From an uncultured Collinsella sp. (lineage in GTDB: Bacteria > Actinomycetota > Coriobacteriia > Coriobacteriales > Coriobacteriaceae), in NCBI GenBank assembly GCA_959596495.1, contig CAUFXK010000035.1, positions 1 through 18,877 on the forward strand: a stretch of 18,877 nucleotides of DNA, read 5' to 3'. This document shows, one piece after another, positions 1-6,919 of the stretch. Below the pieces are notes generated by a model, which saw only the letters and a list, made by a program, of their open reading frames with translations, searched no databases and had not been told where the DNA came from. Position 1 is the stretch's first letter; the number at the start of each line of letters is the position of its first letter. The position numbers and the translations under genes are program-made.

Positions 1-43
1 TGTCGACGCCAAGTACCTCGTAGTAATCCCTATTTTCCGACAC
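1..43 (-). CDS. DnaJ-family J-domain protein, N-terminal fragment cut by window edge
   Basis: Reading the minus strand from a GTG at 43-41 gives VSENRDYYEVLGVD, the typical first helix of a J domain (DYYEVLGV). A purine-rich ribosome binding site (GGAAGGA) ends 7 nt before the GTG, which supports this start. The rest lies outside the window, so whether it is a full canonical DnaJ (J, G/F, zinc finger, two C-terminal domains) cannot be seen. It follows another J-protein gene with an 81-nt gap, so two J-protein genes stand in tandem. J domains stimulate the ATPase of DnaK (Hsp70). The identification as a J-domain start is firm; the exact gene is inference. Confidence 0.8.
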   Translation of the reverse strand, partial: MSENRDYYEVLGVD

Positions 44-124
44 GACCGAATCCTTCCGACTTTCATTATTGTCACAGTGCGTCCTATACCCAAGCTGGGC
101 CGACCGCAAACAGAGGGGTTGATG

Positions 125-1228
125 TTATTGCATTTGGTACGGCGAAAGCATGGCCCGTTGCGAGCAGCTCGCGAACCAAACCGACACGAGCGCGAACATG
201 AAGCCGTTGGCAAAACCGTTGGCAAACTGCATCGCACCGCGTTTCCACCACAGCAGGCTGCGATGAAGCACGCCGTCCGAAAGCACCATGAACAGGCCCA
301 TGGTAAAGGGGATAAAGCACATCACGGCAAAGGCCGAGAACACGCCCGAGATGGCCGACAGCACCAAAAACGGCGCCACGATACCCATCAGGTAAAAACC
401 GGTACGGGCCTTGCCTTCCAGGCGCTCGGCCTCAACATGGGCGCGGCCGACCAGGTCGCCGCCCGCGGCACCGTTAGTGCCAGCATGGCCCATGCCGCTA
501 ATGCGGACCTCGTCGCCATCGTGCGTGCCGGCAGGAAACTCAATCGTCTGCTCGGAGGTCACACGGGTTCGCCCGCTGCCACCGCAATCGGGGCAGGGGT
601 CGGCCACGACCTTACCGGAACCGCCGCACTCGGGACAGACCGACTGGAACGTGCCCGCACCAAACAGGAAGGACAGGTCGACGTCGATGTGGCCGCGGCC
701 ACCGCAGCTCGGGCAGGTATGTGCATGCTCGGACGAAACAGAGCCCGAGCCGCCGCAGTGACCACAGGTATCGAAGCGCGTGTAGCGGACGGTCTTGCGG
801 GCACCGCCCTTGGCCTCCTTGGCGTCGAGTTTGATATCGACGACCACGTTGGCGCCGTTCTCGGGATTGTAGGCAGCCTGGCCGCGACGCTGCTGGCCCC
901 AGGCGCCACCAAAGGGAAAGCCGCCCTCAAAGGGATTGCCATAGCCCGTGCTGCCGGCGTAGCCGCCACCATAGGGCGAAGCCGTAGGAGCACCGGCAAA
1001 GGGATTGCCAGAACGCATGGCGTCGTAGCGCGCACGTTTTTGCTCATCCGAAAGCACGGCGTAGGCCTCGGAAACCTCTTTAAACTTTTCCTCGGCATCC
1101 GGCTCTTTATTGACGTCCGGATGGAGCTTACGGGCCTTTTGCTGGAAGGCCTTTTGAATATCACGCGAGGTGGCGTCCTTGGAGACACCCAGAATCTCGT
1201 AGTAATCTTTTTCGTTCATCGTCGCCAT
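125..1228 (-). CDS. DnaJ-like zinc-finger co-chaperone with C-terminal membrane segments
   Basis: A 367-residue J protein. The J domain covers about residues 4-70 with HPD at 36-38, followed by a Gly/Phe-rich linker (about 72-120). Then comes the first C-terminal substrate domain with an inserted zinc finger made of four CxxCxGxG repeats, starting at residues 155, 172, 198 and 212. After the strand around 258-266 (GGDLVGRAHVE), where canonical DnaJ continues into its second C-terminal domain and dimer region, this protein has hydrophobic stretches at about 278-298, 300-317 and 334-353. These look like two or three membrane helices. It is therefore probably a membrane-anchored DnaK partner, which is inference. 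The ATG at 1228 is chosen because AGGAGG lies 9 nt upstream; a GTG 21 nt further upstream would put that site inside the gene. The gene follows hemW by 58 nt. Confidence 0.85.
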   Translation of the reverse strand: MATMNEKDYYEILGVSKDATSRDIQKAFQQKARKLHPDVNKEPDAEEKFKEVSEAYAVLSDEQKRARYDAMRSGNPFAGAPTASPYGGGYAGSTGYGNPFEGGFPFGGAWGQQRRGQAAYNPENGANVVVDIKLDAKEAKGGARKTVRYTRFDTCGHCGGSGSVSSEHAHTCPSCGGRGHIDVDLSFLFGAGTFQSVCPECGGSGKVVADPCPDCGGSGRTRVTSEQTIEFPAGTHDGDEVRISGMGHAGTNGAAGGDLVGRAHVEAERLEGKARTGFYLMGIVAPFLVLSAISGVFSAFAVMCFIPFTMGLFMVLSDGVLHRSLLWWKRGAMQFANGFANGFMFALVSVWFASCSQRAMLSPYQMQ

Positions 1229-1270
1229 GCGCGGCAACCTCCTGCTCACAGCAGCGTATATATTCCGGTA

Positions 1271-1285
1271 ATTCTACCCGAGCGG
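1271..1285 (-). promoter_or_regulatory. Putative -10 promoter element upstream of the DnaJ-like gene
   Basis: On the minus strand the sequence CCGCTCGGGTA runs into TAGAAT, a good -10 hexamer (forward 1271-1276). It lies in the short gap between hemW and the DnaJ-like gene and would give a leader of about 35 nt with the ribosome binding site in it. No convincing -35 is visible. The same 11 nt occur directly upstream of lepA, again merging with a -10-like hexamer. This suggests the chaperone gene can be expressed separately from the lepA-dusB-hemW transcript. Confidence 0.35.
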
Positions 1286-1286
1286 C

Positions 1287-2519
1287 CTAAGCTAGATCCC
1301 AAAACAGCTCGAACAGAACATTTCCATCGAGCCAGCCCAAGTGGGTGGGCGCTAAGCGGGCACGGATGCGACCTGCGATAACGTCTTTTAAGGTGACGCT
1401 CCCAGCATGTCCTTCAACATGATCGGGCACCCAGGTGGCAAGGCCCAACTCGAGAGCACGGTCACAGGCCGCCGCCAACTCATCTGCAGCGATCACGCTT
1501 GCCGAGCGAACCAACAGGTCGGGCCCAATGCCACGCGTCATGCGGCAGGCGAGCATCAGATCCTCGGCCGCAGCCTCGCGCTGCGACAGATACTCGGCAT
1601 CAAACGCCGTCGCATCATCGTCACGTTGCACCAAGCGCACGCGATACGCATCGCCGCGAGCAGGCACGTCGGGAAACAGCCCGGCCAAGCGATCGAAATC
1701 CTCGGCATCGAGCATACCGGCGGCAGAGCGGCCCAAGCCCAGATAGCCCTGTCCGGTCCAATAGGCAATGTTGTGGGCGCACTCATGGCCGTCGAGCGCG
1801 TAGCTTGCCACCTCATACGGGTGATAGCCGGCCGCACCCAGGCACTCACGCGCCGCATCCATGCACGCAGCCTGAAAATCCTCGTCGGGCTCAAGCGACT
1901 CGTCGTGACACGCCATGCGGTAAAGCGGCGTGCCCTCCTCGAGCGTGAGCGGGTAAACCGACACGTGATGCGGCGCCGCCGCCAACACGCCATCGAGCGT
2001 GCGCTGCCAGCTTACGGCGGTCTGCCCGGGAAGTCCGCACATCAGGTCGCAGGACACATCGAGCCCAGCGTCCCTCACCGCGGCGATGGCTGCAAGGGCG
2101 CGGTGCGAATCGTGGATGCGGCCAATCGCGGCAAGCTCGGCGTTGTCGAGGGTCTGAACTCCCAGAGAAATGCGCGTGACGCCCACCCCGGCAAGCGCCG
2201 CAGCAAGCTGCGAAGTCAACGACTCAGGATTGGCTTCGCAGGTAAACTCAACTGGCTTGCAGCACGCAGAGATACGCCGGGCGAGTTCTACCAGGCGCTC
2301 CCCCGCCAGCGACGGCGTGCCGCCGCCAACATAGACGGTACGGATCTGCGCAAGCGCCCCGACGTCTCCAAAGGCATCAAGGCGCGCATACAACTGCTCA
2401 AAATAGGCATCGAGCGCAGCGCTCAGGTCGCACGGAGCAAAACTGCGCGAGTCAAAGTCGCAGTACCGGCACTTTTGGGCGCAAAACGGAACATGCACGT
2501 ACAGCGCGGTAACGGCCAC
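1287..2519 (-). CDS. hemW: Radical SAM heme chaperone HemW
   Basis: A 410-residue radical SAM protein. The [4Fe-4S] motif CxxxCxxC uses C13, C17 and C20 and is followed by F22 (CDF). This is the HemW pattern; true coproporphyrinogen dehydrogenases (HemN) have a fourth Cys at that place. The SAM-binding GGGTPS is at 65-70. HemW binds heme and is thought to deliver it to respiratory proteins; older annotations call it oxygen-independent coproporphyrinogen III oxidase. The start is GTG at 2519, 2 nt after the dusB stop, with GGAGG 7 nt upstream inside the dusB end, so the two are translationally coupled. The lepA-hemW association is widespread in bacteria. Length is slightly above the usual ~380. 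Confidence 0.93.
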   Translation of the reverse strand: MAVTALYVHVPFCAQKCRYCDFDSRSFAPCDLSAALDAYFEQLYARLDAFGDVGALAQIRTVYVGGGTPSLAGERLVELARRISACCKPVEFTCEANPESLTSQLAAALAGVGVTRISLGVQTLDNAELAAIGRIHDSHRALAAIAAVRDAGLDVSCDLMCGLPGQTAVSWQRTLDGVLAAAPHHVSVYPLTLEEGTPLYRMACHDESLEPDEDFQAACMDAARECLGAAGYHPYEVASYALDGHECAHNIAYWTGQGYLGLGRSAAGMLDAEDFDRLAGLFPDVPARGDAYRVRLVQRDDDATAFDAEYLSQREAAAEDLMLACRMTRGIGPDLLVRSASVIAADELAAACDRALELGLATWVPDHVEGHAGSVTLKDVIAGRIRARLAPTHLGWLDGNVLFELFWDLA

Positions 2520-2521
2520 CG

Positions 2522-3565
2522 TTAGGCCTCCAGCGGATGAGCGGGCACCGACTCGCCGGCGGCAAGTGCGGCCTCGCAGGCCACCACATCGCGCTCGATA
2601 TCATCGACCAATGCCATGAACTCCTCGTATGTGGAGCAACGCACCACTTGGGCGCGCCAGGCCGCAGCATGAGGCATCCCCTTTAGATACCAGCTTGCGT
2701 ACGTACGGGCACGCGACATGAGCGGCAACAGCTCGTGCGTGAGCGTCAGGTGCTCGCGCAGGGCATCCAGGCGCTCGACCGAGCTACGTACCGGTACCGG
2801 CGTGCCATCGAGCGCAAGGGCGCGGGCATCGCCGAACACCCAGGGATTGCCATAGATACCGCGCGCGATGAACACGGCGCTGGCGCCGGAGTTGCGCAGA
2901 TGCTCCGCGGCATCCTCGGCGCAGAACACGTCGCCCGAACCGATAACGGGAATCTCGACGGCGTCGGCCACCTCATCGACGACCGACCAATCGGCCTGGC
3001 CCGTATAGAGCTGCGTGGCACAGCGACCATGTACCGCCACCGCAGCGGCCCCTGCCCCCTCGAGCATCTGGGCAAACGTCGCGGCATTGCGGTCTTCGGC
3101 GTAAAAGCCCTTGCGGATTTTTACGGTCACGGGCACGTGCGCCGCGCCCACCGCTGCCTCAACGATCTTCTCTGCCAGATCGGGCGTGCGCATAAGCGCC
3201 GAGCCCTCGCCCTTGGTGACGACCTTGCGAGCCGGGCAGGCCATGTTGATATCAATGAGCGACAGGCGATCGCCCACACGCTCCTCGACGGCAGCGACAG
3301 CACCCGCAAACTGATCGGGCTTGGAACCAAAGAGCTGCACGCAGATCTGCTGCTCCTCGTCGGCCGGCAACACCAGGCGCCACGTCTTGTTGCTGGCATA
3401 GGCAAGGCCCGCAACGCTCACCATCTCGCTGTAGGCAAGGTTGGCACCGCGGCGGCGACACATGATGCGATAGGCGGGGTCGGTTACGCCCGCCATGGGA
3501 GCCATAAGGAACGGCTGCTCGGCATAGGCGCCCAGCAGCCGCTTGCTGTATTCAGAAAGCGCCAT
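2522..3565 (-). CDS. dusB: tRNA-dihydrouridine synthase (DusB/NifR3 type)
   Basis: A 347-residue FMN-dependent TIM-barrel enzyme that reduces uridine to dihydrouridine in tRNA. Visible family motifs are the N-terminal APMAGVTD (22-29), the catalytic-cysteine segment DINMACPARKV with C110, the flavin-contact strand VTVKIRKGF (147-154), HGR at 179-181, and the phosphate-binding IGSGDV (208-213) and ARGIYGNPW (234-242). The residue before the catalytic Cys is Ala where most family members have Gly (GCP). The start is ATG at 3565, 5 nt after the lepA stop, with only a short AGG before it, consistent with coupling to lepA. The Dus subfamily (B or another) is inferred from the NifR3-like motifs. 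Confidence 0.92.
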   Translation of the reverse strand: MALSEYSKRLLGAYAEQPFLMAPMAGVTDPAYRIMCRRRGANLAYSEMVSVAGLAYASNKTWRLVLPADEEQQICVQLFGSKPDQFAGAVAAVEERVGDRLSLIDINMACPARKVVTKGEGSALMRTPDLAEKIVEAAVGAAHVPVTVKIRKGFYAEDRNAATFAQMLEGAGAAAVAVHGRCATQLYTGQADWSVVDEVADAVEIPVIGSGDVFCAEDAAEHLRNSGASAVFIARGIYGNPWVFGDARALALDGTPVPVRSSVERLDALREHLTLTHELLPLMSRARTYASWYLKGMPHAAAWRAQVVRCSTYEEFMALVDDIERDVVACEAALAAGESVPAHPLEA

Positions 3566-3570
3566 GGGAC

Positions 3571-5382
3571 CTACTCGTCCACCTTGAGGATCGCCATAAA
3601 GGCCTCCTGCGGGACCTCGACCGAACCGATGGCCTTCATGCGCTTCTTACCCTCTTTCTGCTTCTCGAGCAGCTTGCGCTTACGCGAGATATCGCCGCCG
3701 TAGCACTTGGCAAGCACGTCCTTGCGGCGTGCCTTAACGGTGGAGCGGGCGATGATCTTGTTGCCGATAGCGCCCTGGATGGGCACCTCGAACAGCTGGC
3801 GTGGAATGATTTCCTTGAGTTTGTCGCACAGCCCGCGGGCCAGGCCATAGGCCTTGTCCTTGTGCACGATAAACGAAAGCGCGTCCACCTCATCGCCCGA
3901 AAGCAGGATATCGAGCTTGACGAGCTCGGAGGGACGATACTCGTTGAACTCATAGTCGAGCGAGGCATAGCCCTTGGTGCGACTCTTGAGCTGGTCAAAG
4001 AAGTCCAGGATGAGCTCGGCGAGTGGCATGTCAAAGCGCATCTCGACCGATTTGCTCGTGAGATGGATCATGTCGGTCGTAATGCCGCGGTGCTCGATAG
4101 CGAGCTGCATGACGGCACCCGTATACTCGGGCGGGCAGATAATCTTGGCCTTGAGGTAAGGCTCCTCGATGCGCTCGATGCGCGTAGCCTCGGGCAGATC
4201 CTGCGGGCTGCGAACATCAATCATCTCGCCGTCAGTCTTGTAGACGTGATAATCCACCGAAGGGCTCGTGGCAATCAGGTCCAGGTTGAACTCGCGCTCC
4301 AAGCGCTCCTTGACGACCTCCATATGCAACAGGCCCAAGAAGCCCACGCGGAAGCCAAAGCCGAGCGCCACCGAGGTCTCGGGTTCCCACACCAACGACG
4401 GGTCGTTGACATGCAGCTTATCGAGAGCGTCACGCAGGTTCTCGTAATCCTTGTTATCGATGGGGAACAGGCCTGTGTAGACCATGGGCTTGGCCTCGCG
4501 ATAGCCGGGAAGTGGCTCGGGGCAGGGATTCGACGCCCACGTGAGGGTATCGCCCACGCGTACGGCCTCGGGATCCTTCAGGCCCGTGACCACGTAGCCC
4601 ACCTCGCCGACCGTCAGCGCATCGACCGGGGTCTCGGCGGGACGCTTGACGCCCACGCCATCGACCAAAAAGTCGCCCTTGGCCTGCATCATTCGCAGGG
4701 TATCGCCCTTCTTGATGGAGCCGTCAAAGACACGGACCGTGGCAACGACGCCGCGGTACTCATCGAAATACGAGTCCAGGATGAGCGCCTTGAGCGGCGC
4801 GTTTGCATCGCCCTTGGGCGGTGAGATCAAAAAGACGATGGACTCCAGCAGGTCGTGGATACCCTCGCCGGTCTTGCCCGATACGCATACGGCATCGTCG
4901 GCGGGAATCGCCAGGTCATCCTCGATCTCGGTCTTGACCTCATCGGGGTGCGCCGACGGCAGGTCGATCTTATTGATGGCGGGCACGATATCCAGGTTGG
5001 CGTTCATGGCGAGCGTCGCGTTGGAGACGGTCTGGGCCTCGACGCCCTGCGTGGCGTCGACGACGAGCACTGCGCCCTCGCAGGCGGCCAGCGAACGCGA
5101 GACCTCGTAGGTAAAGTCCACGTGGCCCGGCGTATCGATCAGGTTGAACTGATACGTCTCGCCATCGTCGGCGTCATAGGAAACGCGAACGGCATTAGAC
5201 TTGATCGTGATGCCGCGCTCGCGCTCGATATCCATGGTGTCGAGCAGCTGCGACTCCATGTCACGCTCGTCGACGGTATGGGTGAGCTCGAGGATGCGGT
5301 CACTGATCGTGGACTTGCCATGGTCGATATGCGCAACAATCGAGAAGTTGCGGATGTGGGAAATGTCAATTGAAGTATTCAT
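3571..5382 (-). CDS. lepA: Elongation factor 4 (LepA), ribosome back-translocating GTPase
   Basis: A 603-residue translational GTPase, close to the ~600 residues usual for LepA/EF4. GTPase motifs are AHIDHGKS (17-24, P-loop), the switch segment RERGITIKS (54-62), DTPGH (83-87) and NKID (137-140). The C-terminus carries the LepA-specific basic region (KCYGGDISRKRKLLEKQKEGKKRM) that reaches the ribosomal peptidyl transferase centre. EF4 acts in ribosome assembly and in translation under ionic stress. The ATG at 5382 gives the family N-terminus (ISHIRNFSIVAHIDHGKST). A start 20 codons upstream would lie in the rpsT terminator hairpin and is rejected. No clear ribosome binding site precedes the ATG; a TAAGAT hexamer ends 7 nt before it, so the mRNA may be leaderless. 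It heads the lepA-dusB-hemW group. Confidence 0.96.
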   Translation of the reverse strand: MNTSIDISHIRNFSIVAHIDHGKSTISDRILELTHTVDERDMESQLLDTMDIERERGITIKSNAVRVSYDADDGETYQFNLIDTPGHVDFTYEVSRSLAACEGAVLVVDATQGVEAQTVSNATLAMNANLDIVPAINKIDLPSAHPDEVKTEIEDDLAIPADDAVCVSGKTGEGIHDLLESIVFLISPPKGDANAPLKALILDSYFDEYRGVVATVRVFDGSIKKGDTLRMMQAKGDFLVDGVGVKRPAETPVDALTVGEVGYVVTGLKDPEAVRVGDTLTWASNPCPEPLPGYREAKPMVYTGLFPIDNKDYENLRDALDKLHVNDPSLVWEPETSVALGFGFRVGFLGLLHMEVVKERLEREFNLDLIATSPSVDYHVYKTDGEMIDVRSPQDLPEATRIERIEEPYLKAKIICPPEYTGAVMQLAIEHRGITTDMIHLTSKSVEMRFDMPLAELILDFFDQLKSRTKGYASLDYEFNEYRPSELVKLDILLSGDEVDALSFIVHKDKAYGLARGLCDKLKEIIPRQLFEVPIQGAIGNKIIARSTVKARRKDVLAKCYGGDISRKRKLLEKQKEGKKRMKAIGSVEVPQEAFMAILKVDE

Positions 5383-5389
5383 GCAGACT

Positions 5390-5404
5390 ATCTTACCCGA
5401 GCGG
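5390..5404 (-). promoter_or_regulatory. Putative lepA -10 element (leaderless-type)
   Basis: On the minus strand CCGCTCGGGTA runs into TAAGAT (forward 5390-5395). The hexamer ends 7 nt before the lepA ATG, so transcription would begin at or next to the start codon. A strong terminator lies immediately upstream, so lepA needs a promoter here or must rely on read-through. No -35 match is visible. Confidence 0.4.
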
Positions 5405-5407
5405 TAC

Positions 5408-5444
5408 AAAAAATGGAGCCTGTTCCATAAAACAGGCTCCATTT
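5408..5444 (-). terminator. Rho-independent terminator of rpsT
   Basis: A perfect 14-bp inverted repeat has arms at 5411-5424 and 5431-5444 and a 6-nt loop. In minus-strand orientation it is followed by a run of T (A at 5408-5413 on the plus strand). It lies 34 nt after the rpsT stop and 25 nt before the lepA start codon, so it separates the two transcripts. Confidence 0.93.
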
Positions 5445-5478
5445 ATGCGCGTAATCTGTGTGGTGTGAAATTTACAAC

Positions 5479-5745
5479 TTAGGCGTTGATGCTGTTCACG
5501 AGCTTGGCAAGACCGGACTTGCGGTTGGAAGCCTGGTTCTTGTGGATAACATGCTTGGCGGCAGCCATGTCGAGACGCTTGGTGACGGTCTTGAGGGCAG
5601 CCTGGGCCTTCTCGGCGTCGCCCTCGGCGACGGCGGACTGGACGTGCTTGGTCAGCGTCTTGAGCTCGGACTTGACAGCCTTGTTACGCATGCGAGCTGC
5701 CTCATTGGTGCGGATACGCTTCTTCTGAGACTTGATGTTTGCCAC
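5479..5745 (-). CDS. rpsT: 30S ribosomal protein S20
   Basis: An 88-residue basic helical protein that binds 16S rRNA and is an early assembly protein of the small subunit. The N-terminus, ANIKSQKKRIRTNEAARMRNKAVKSELKT, is the classical S20 signature, and the C-terminal HKNQASNRKSGLAKLVN is also typical. The start is GTG at 5745 with AAAGGA 9 nt upstream; the in-frame extension of 23 residues upstream has no family similarity. A non-ATG start is also known for E. coli rpsT (UUG), where it matters for autoregulation; whether that holds here is inference. holA-rpsT-lepA is a commonly conserved order. The gene has its own likely promoter in the 133-nt gap after holA and its own terminator. Confidence 0.97.
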   Translation of the reverse strand: MANIKSQKKRIRTNEAARMRNKAVKSELKTLTKHVQSAVAEGDAEKAQAALKTVTKRLDMAAAKHVIHKNQASNRKSGLAKLVNSINA

Positions 5746-5811
5746 TTCTGGAGTTCCTTTCGAGTTCCTTGCAAAAAATGTATGACACCTCTGAGACACG
5801 GTGAGGTCATG

Positions 5812-5830
5812 CAAGCGCCTACTATAGCAC
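5812..5830 (-). promoter_or_regulatory. Extended -10 promoter of rpsT
   Basis: On the minus strand GTGCTATAGT contains a TGn-TATAGT extended -10 element (forward 5821-5830). It would give an untranslated leader of about 70 nt. No -35 hexamer stands at 16-18 nt; a TTGACA further upstream is too far away to serve. The same 10 nt, followed 4 nt later by GCTTG, stand upstream of rpmB at 18507-18525, which supports real function. Confidence 0.6.
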
Positions 5831-5878
5831 GCTCCCCCTCAAAGGGATAGAACGAATTTGTCAAATAGGCAGGTATCA

Positions 5879-6841
5879 TCACGATTTTCTCAAGATGTTC
5901 GTAATCCAGAGCAAAAGCGCGGTCTCAGAATCGGCCGAGCCCTTCAGCGCGAGCTCCACATCGACCGCGCCCTCGAGCGCACCGACAAGCTCCGCCATAG
6001 AAAAACGCCGCGCCCAGGTCAGGTGATTCTTAACCTGCCAGGCCTGAAGCTTGAGCGTCGCGGCGAGCTCGCGACCCTGTCCACGAGAGTCGAGCGCCTT
6101 GGCGACAATAAGTTCGCGGATGCGTCCGCACAGCAGCGTGTAGGTCCACACATAGCTCTTGGCGGGCAGTAGATTGAAAAGCTCAAGCGAGCGGCGCATG
6201 TCACGGGCTGAGACCGCATTGAGAAAGTCCCAGGGCTGAACTTCGGCCGTGCGCACGATCCAGCGCTCCACATCGGCAAGCTCAATTTGCGGCGCCTCGA
6301 CCATCTGGGCAAGCTTGGCCAAGTCGTTATCGAGCATGCGGGTGTTCTCGCCCGAGCGCGAAACGAGCTCCTCGGCGGCCGCCGTCGAAATGGACTTTCC
6401 GTGCTGCGTCGCCATCTGCTGCACGCGGCGTGGGAGCTCCCAGCGCTTGGTGCCCGAACAGTCGATCACGGCCTTCTTGTCAATCTTGGCGATCGCCTTG
6501 TACAGGCGTGTGTTCTTGGCGAGTGAATCGGCTATGACGAGACAGACCGTCGTGGGGCTGGGACTCGCCAGATACTCAACAAGCGGCTCGGAGATCGCTT
6601 TGGCGAGTTTTGAGCAGCCGTCAAGGATTACCAGGCGAAACTCACTGCCCATAGGAAAAGTGTTGAGCGATCCGATAATCGACTCGATATCAGGGTCCTT
6701 GGTCATATCGCGCTCGTCGAGGTTGAACTCGACCATGCCCGTCTTTTCCAGACGCGCCTTCATACGCGAGACAGCGTGGTCGCGTTTGACTCCGTCGGTA
6801 CCGACGATCAGATATGCCGGCAACAGACCGGTTTCGGACAT
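5879..6841 (-). CDS. holA: DNA polymerase III delta subunit (clamp-loader HolA)
   Basis: A 320-residue protein with the layout of the delta subunit: an N-terminal AAA+-like domain starting PAYLIVGTDGVKRDHAVSRMKARL, a middle region (LVLVI-like strands, KLAKAISEPLVEYLASPSPTTVCLVIADSL), and the C-terminal collar domain (RDMRRSLELFNLL, LLCGRIRELIVAKAL, LKLQAWQVKNHLTWARRFS). Delta opens the beta sliding clamp during loading. It lacks a Walker A motif, as expected for this subunit. The ATG at 6841 is chosen because GGGAGG lies 8 nt upstream; an ATG 42 nt further upstream has no such site. It lies between comEC and rpsT, the usual bacterial neighbourhood. The family is divergent, and motif pattern and context are the main evidence. 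Confidence 0.9.
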   Translation of the reverse strand: MSETGLLPAYLIVGTDGVKRDHAVSRMKARLEKTGMVEFNLDERDMTKDPDIESIIGSLNTFPMGSEFRLVILDGCSKLAKAISEPLVEYLASPSPTTVCLVIADSLAKNTRLYKAIAKIDKKAVIDCSGTKRWELPRRVQQMATQHGKSISTAAAEELVSRSGENTRMLDNDLAKLAQMVEAPQIELADVERWIVRTAEVQPWDFLNAVSARDMRRSLELFNLLPAKSYVWTYTLLCGRIRELIVAKALDSRGQGRELAATLKLQAWQVKNHLTWARRFSMAELVGALEGAVDVELALKGSADSETALLLWITNILRKS

Positions 6842-6881
6842 CGCGCTCCCCTCCCGCGGGCTCTCGTGTTCGTACCGTGCC

Positions 6882-6911
6882 ATTCTAGCCCACGGGTTGA
6901 TCCCGCGCCAA
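6882..6911 (-). promoter_or_regulatory. Putative holA promoter
   Basis: On the minus strand TTGGCG (forward 6906-6911) and TAGAAT (forward 6882-6887) are separated by 18 nt, a near-consensus housekeeping sigma promoter. It sits in the 78-nt comEC-holA gap, so holA could be transcribed independently of the competence genes. Confidence 0.4.
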
Positions 6912-6919
6912 CGGCAGCA

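Noticed and set aside
77..1381. 434-residue open frame on the plus strand opposite the DnaJ-like gene
   Set aside because: It is fully antisense to a gene with clear motifs, has low-complexity Arg/Ala/Gly composition, no ribosome binding site and no recognisable domain; it arises from GC-rich codons.
5383..5442. 20-codon N-terminal extension of lepA
   Set aside because: It lies in the rpsT terminator hairpin and has no similarity to LepA; the ATG at 5382 gives the family N-terminus.
5853..5862. TTGACA upstream of rpsT as a -35 element
   Set aside because: It lies 32 nt from the only good -10 hexamer, much too far for a sigma-70 promoter.
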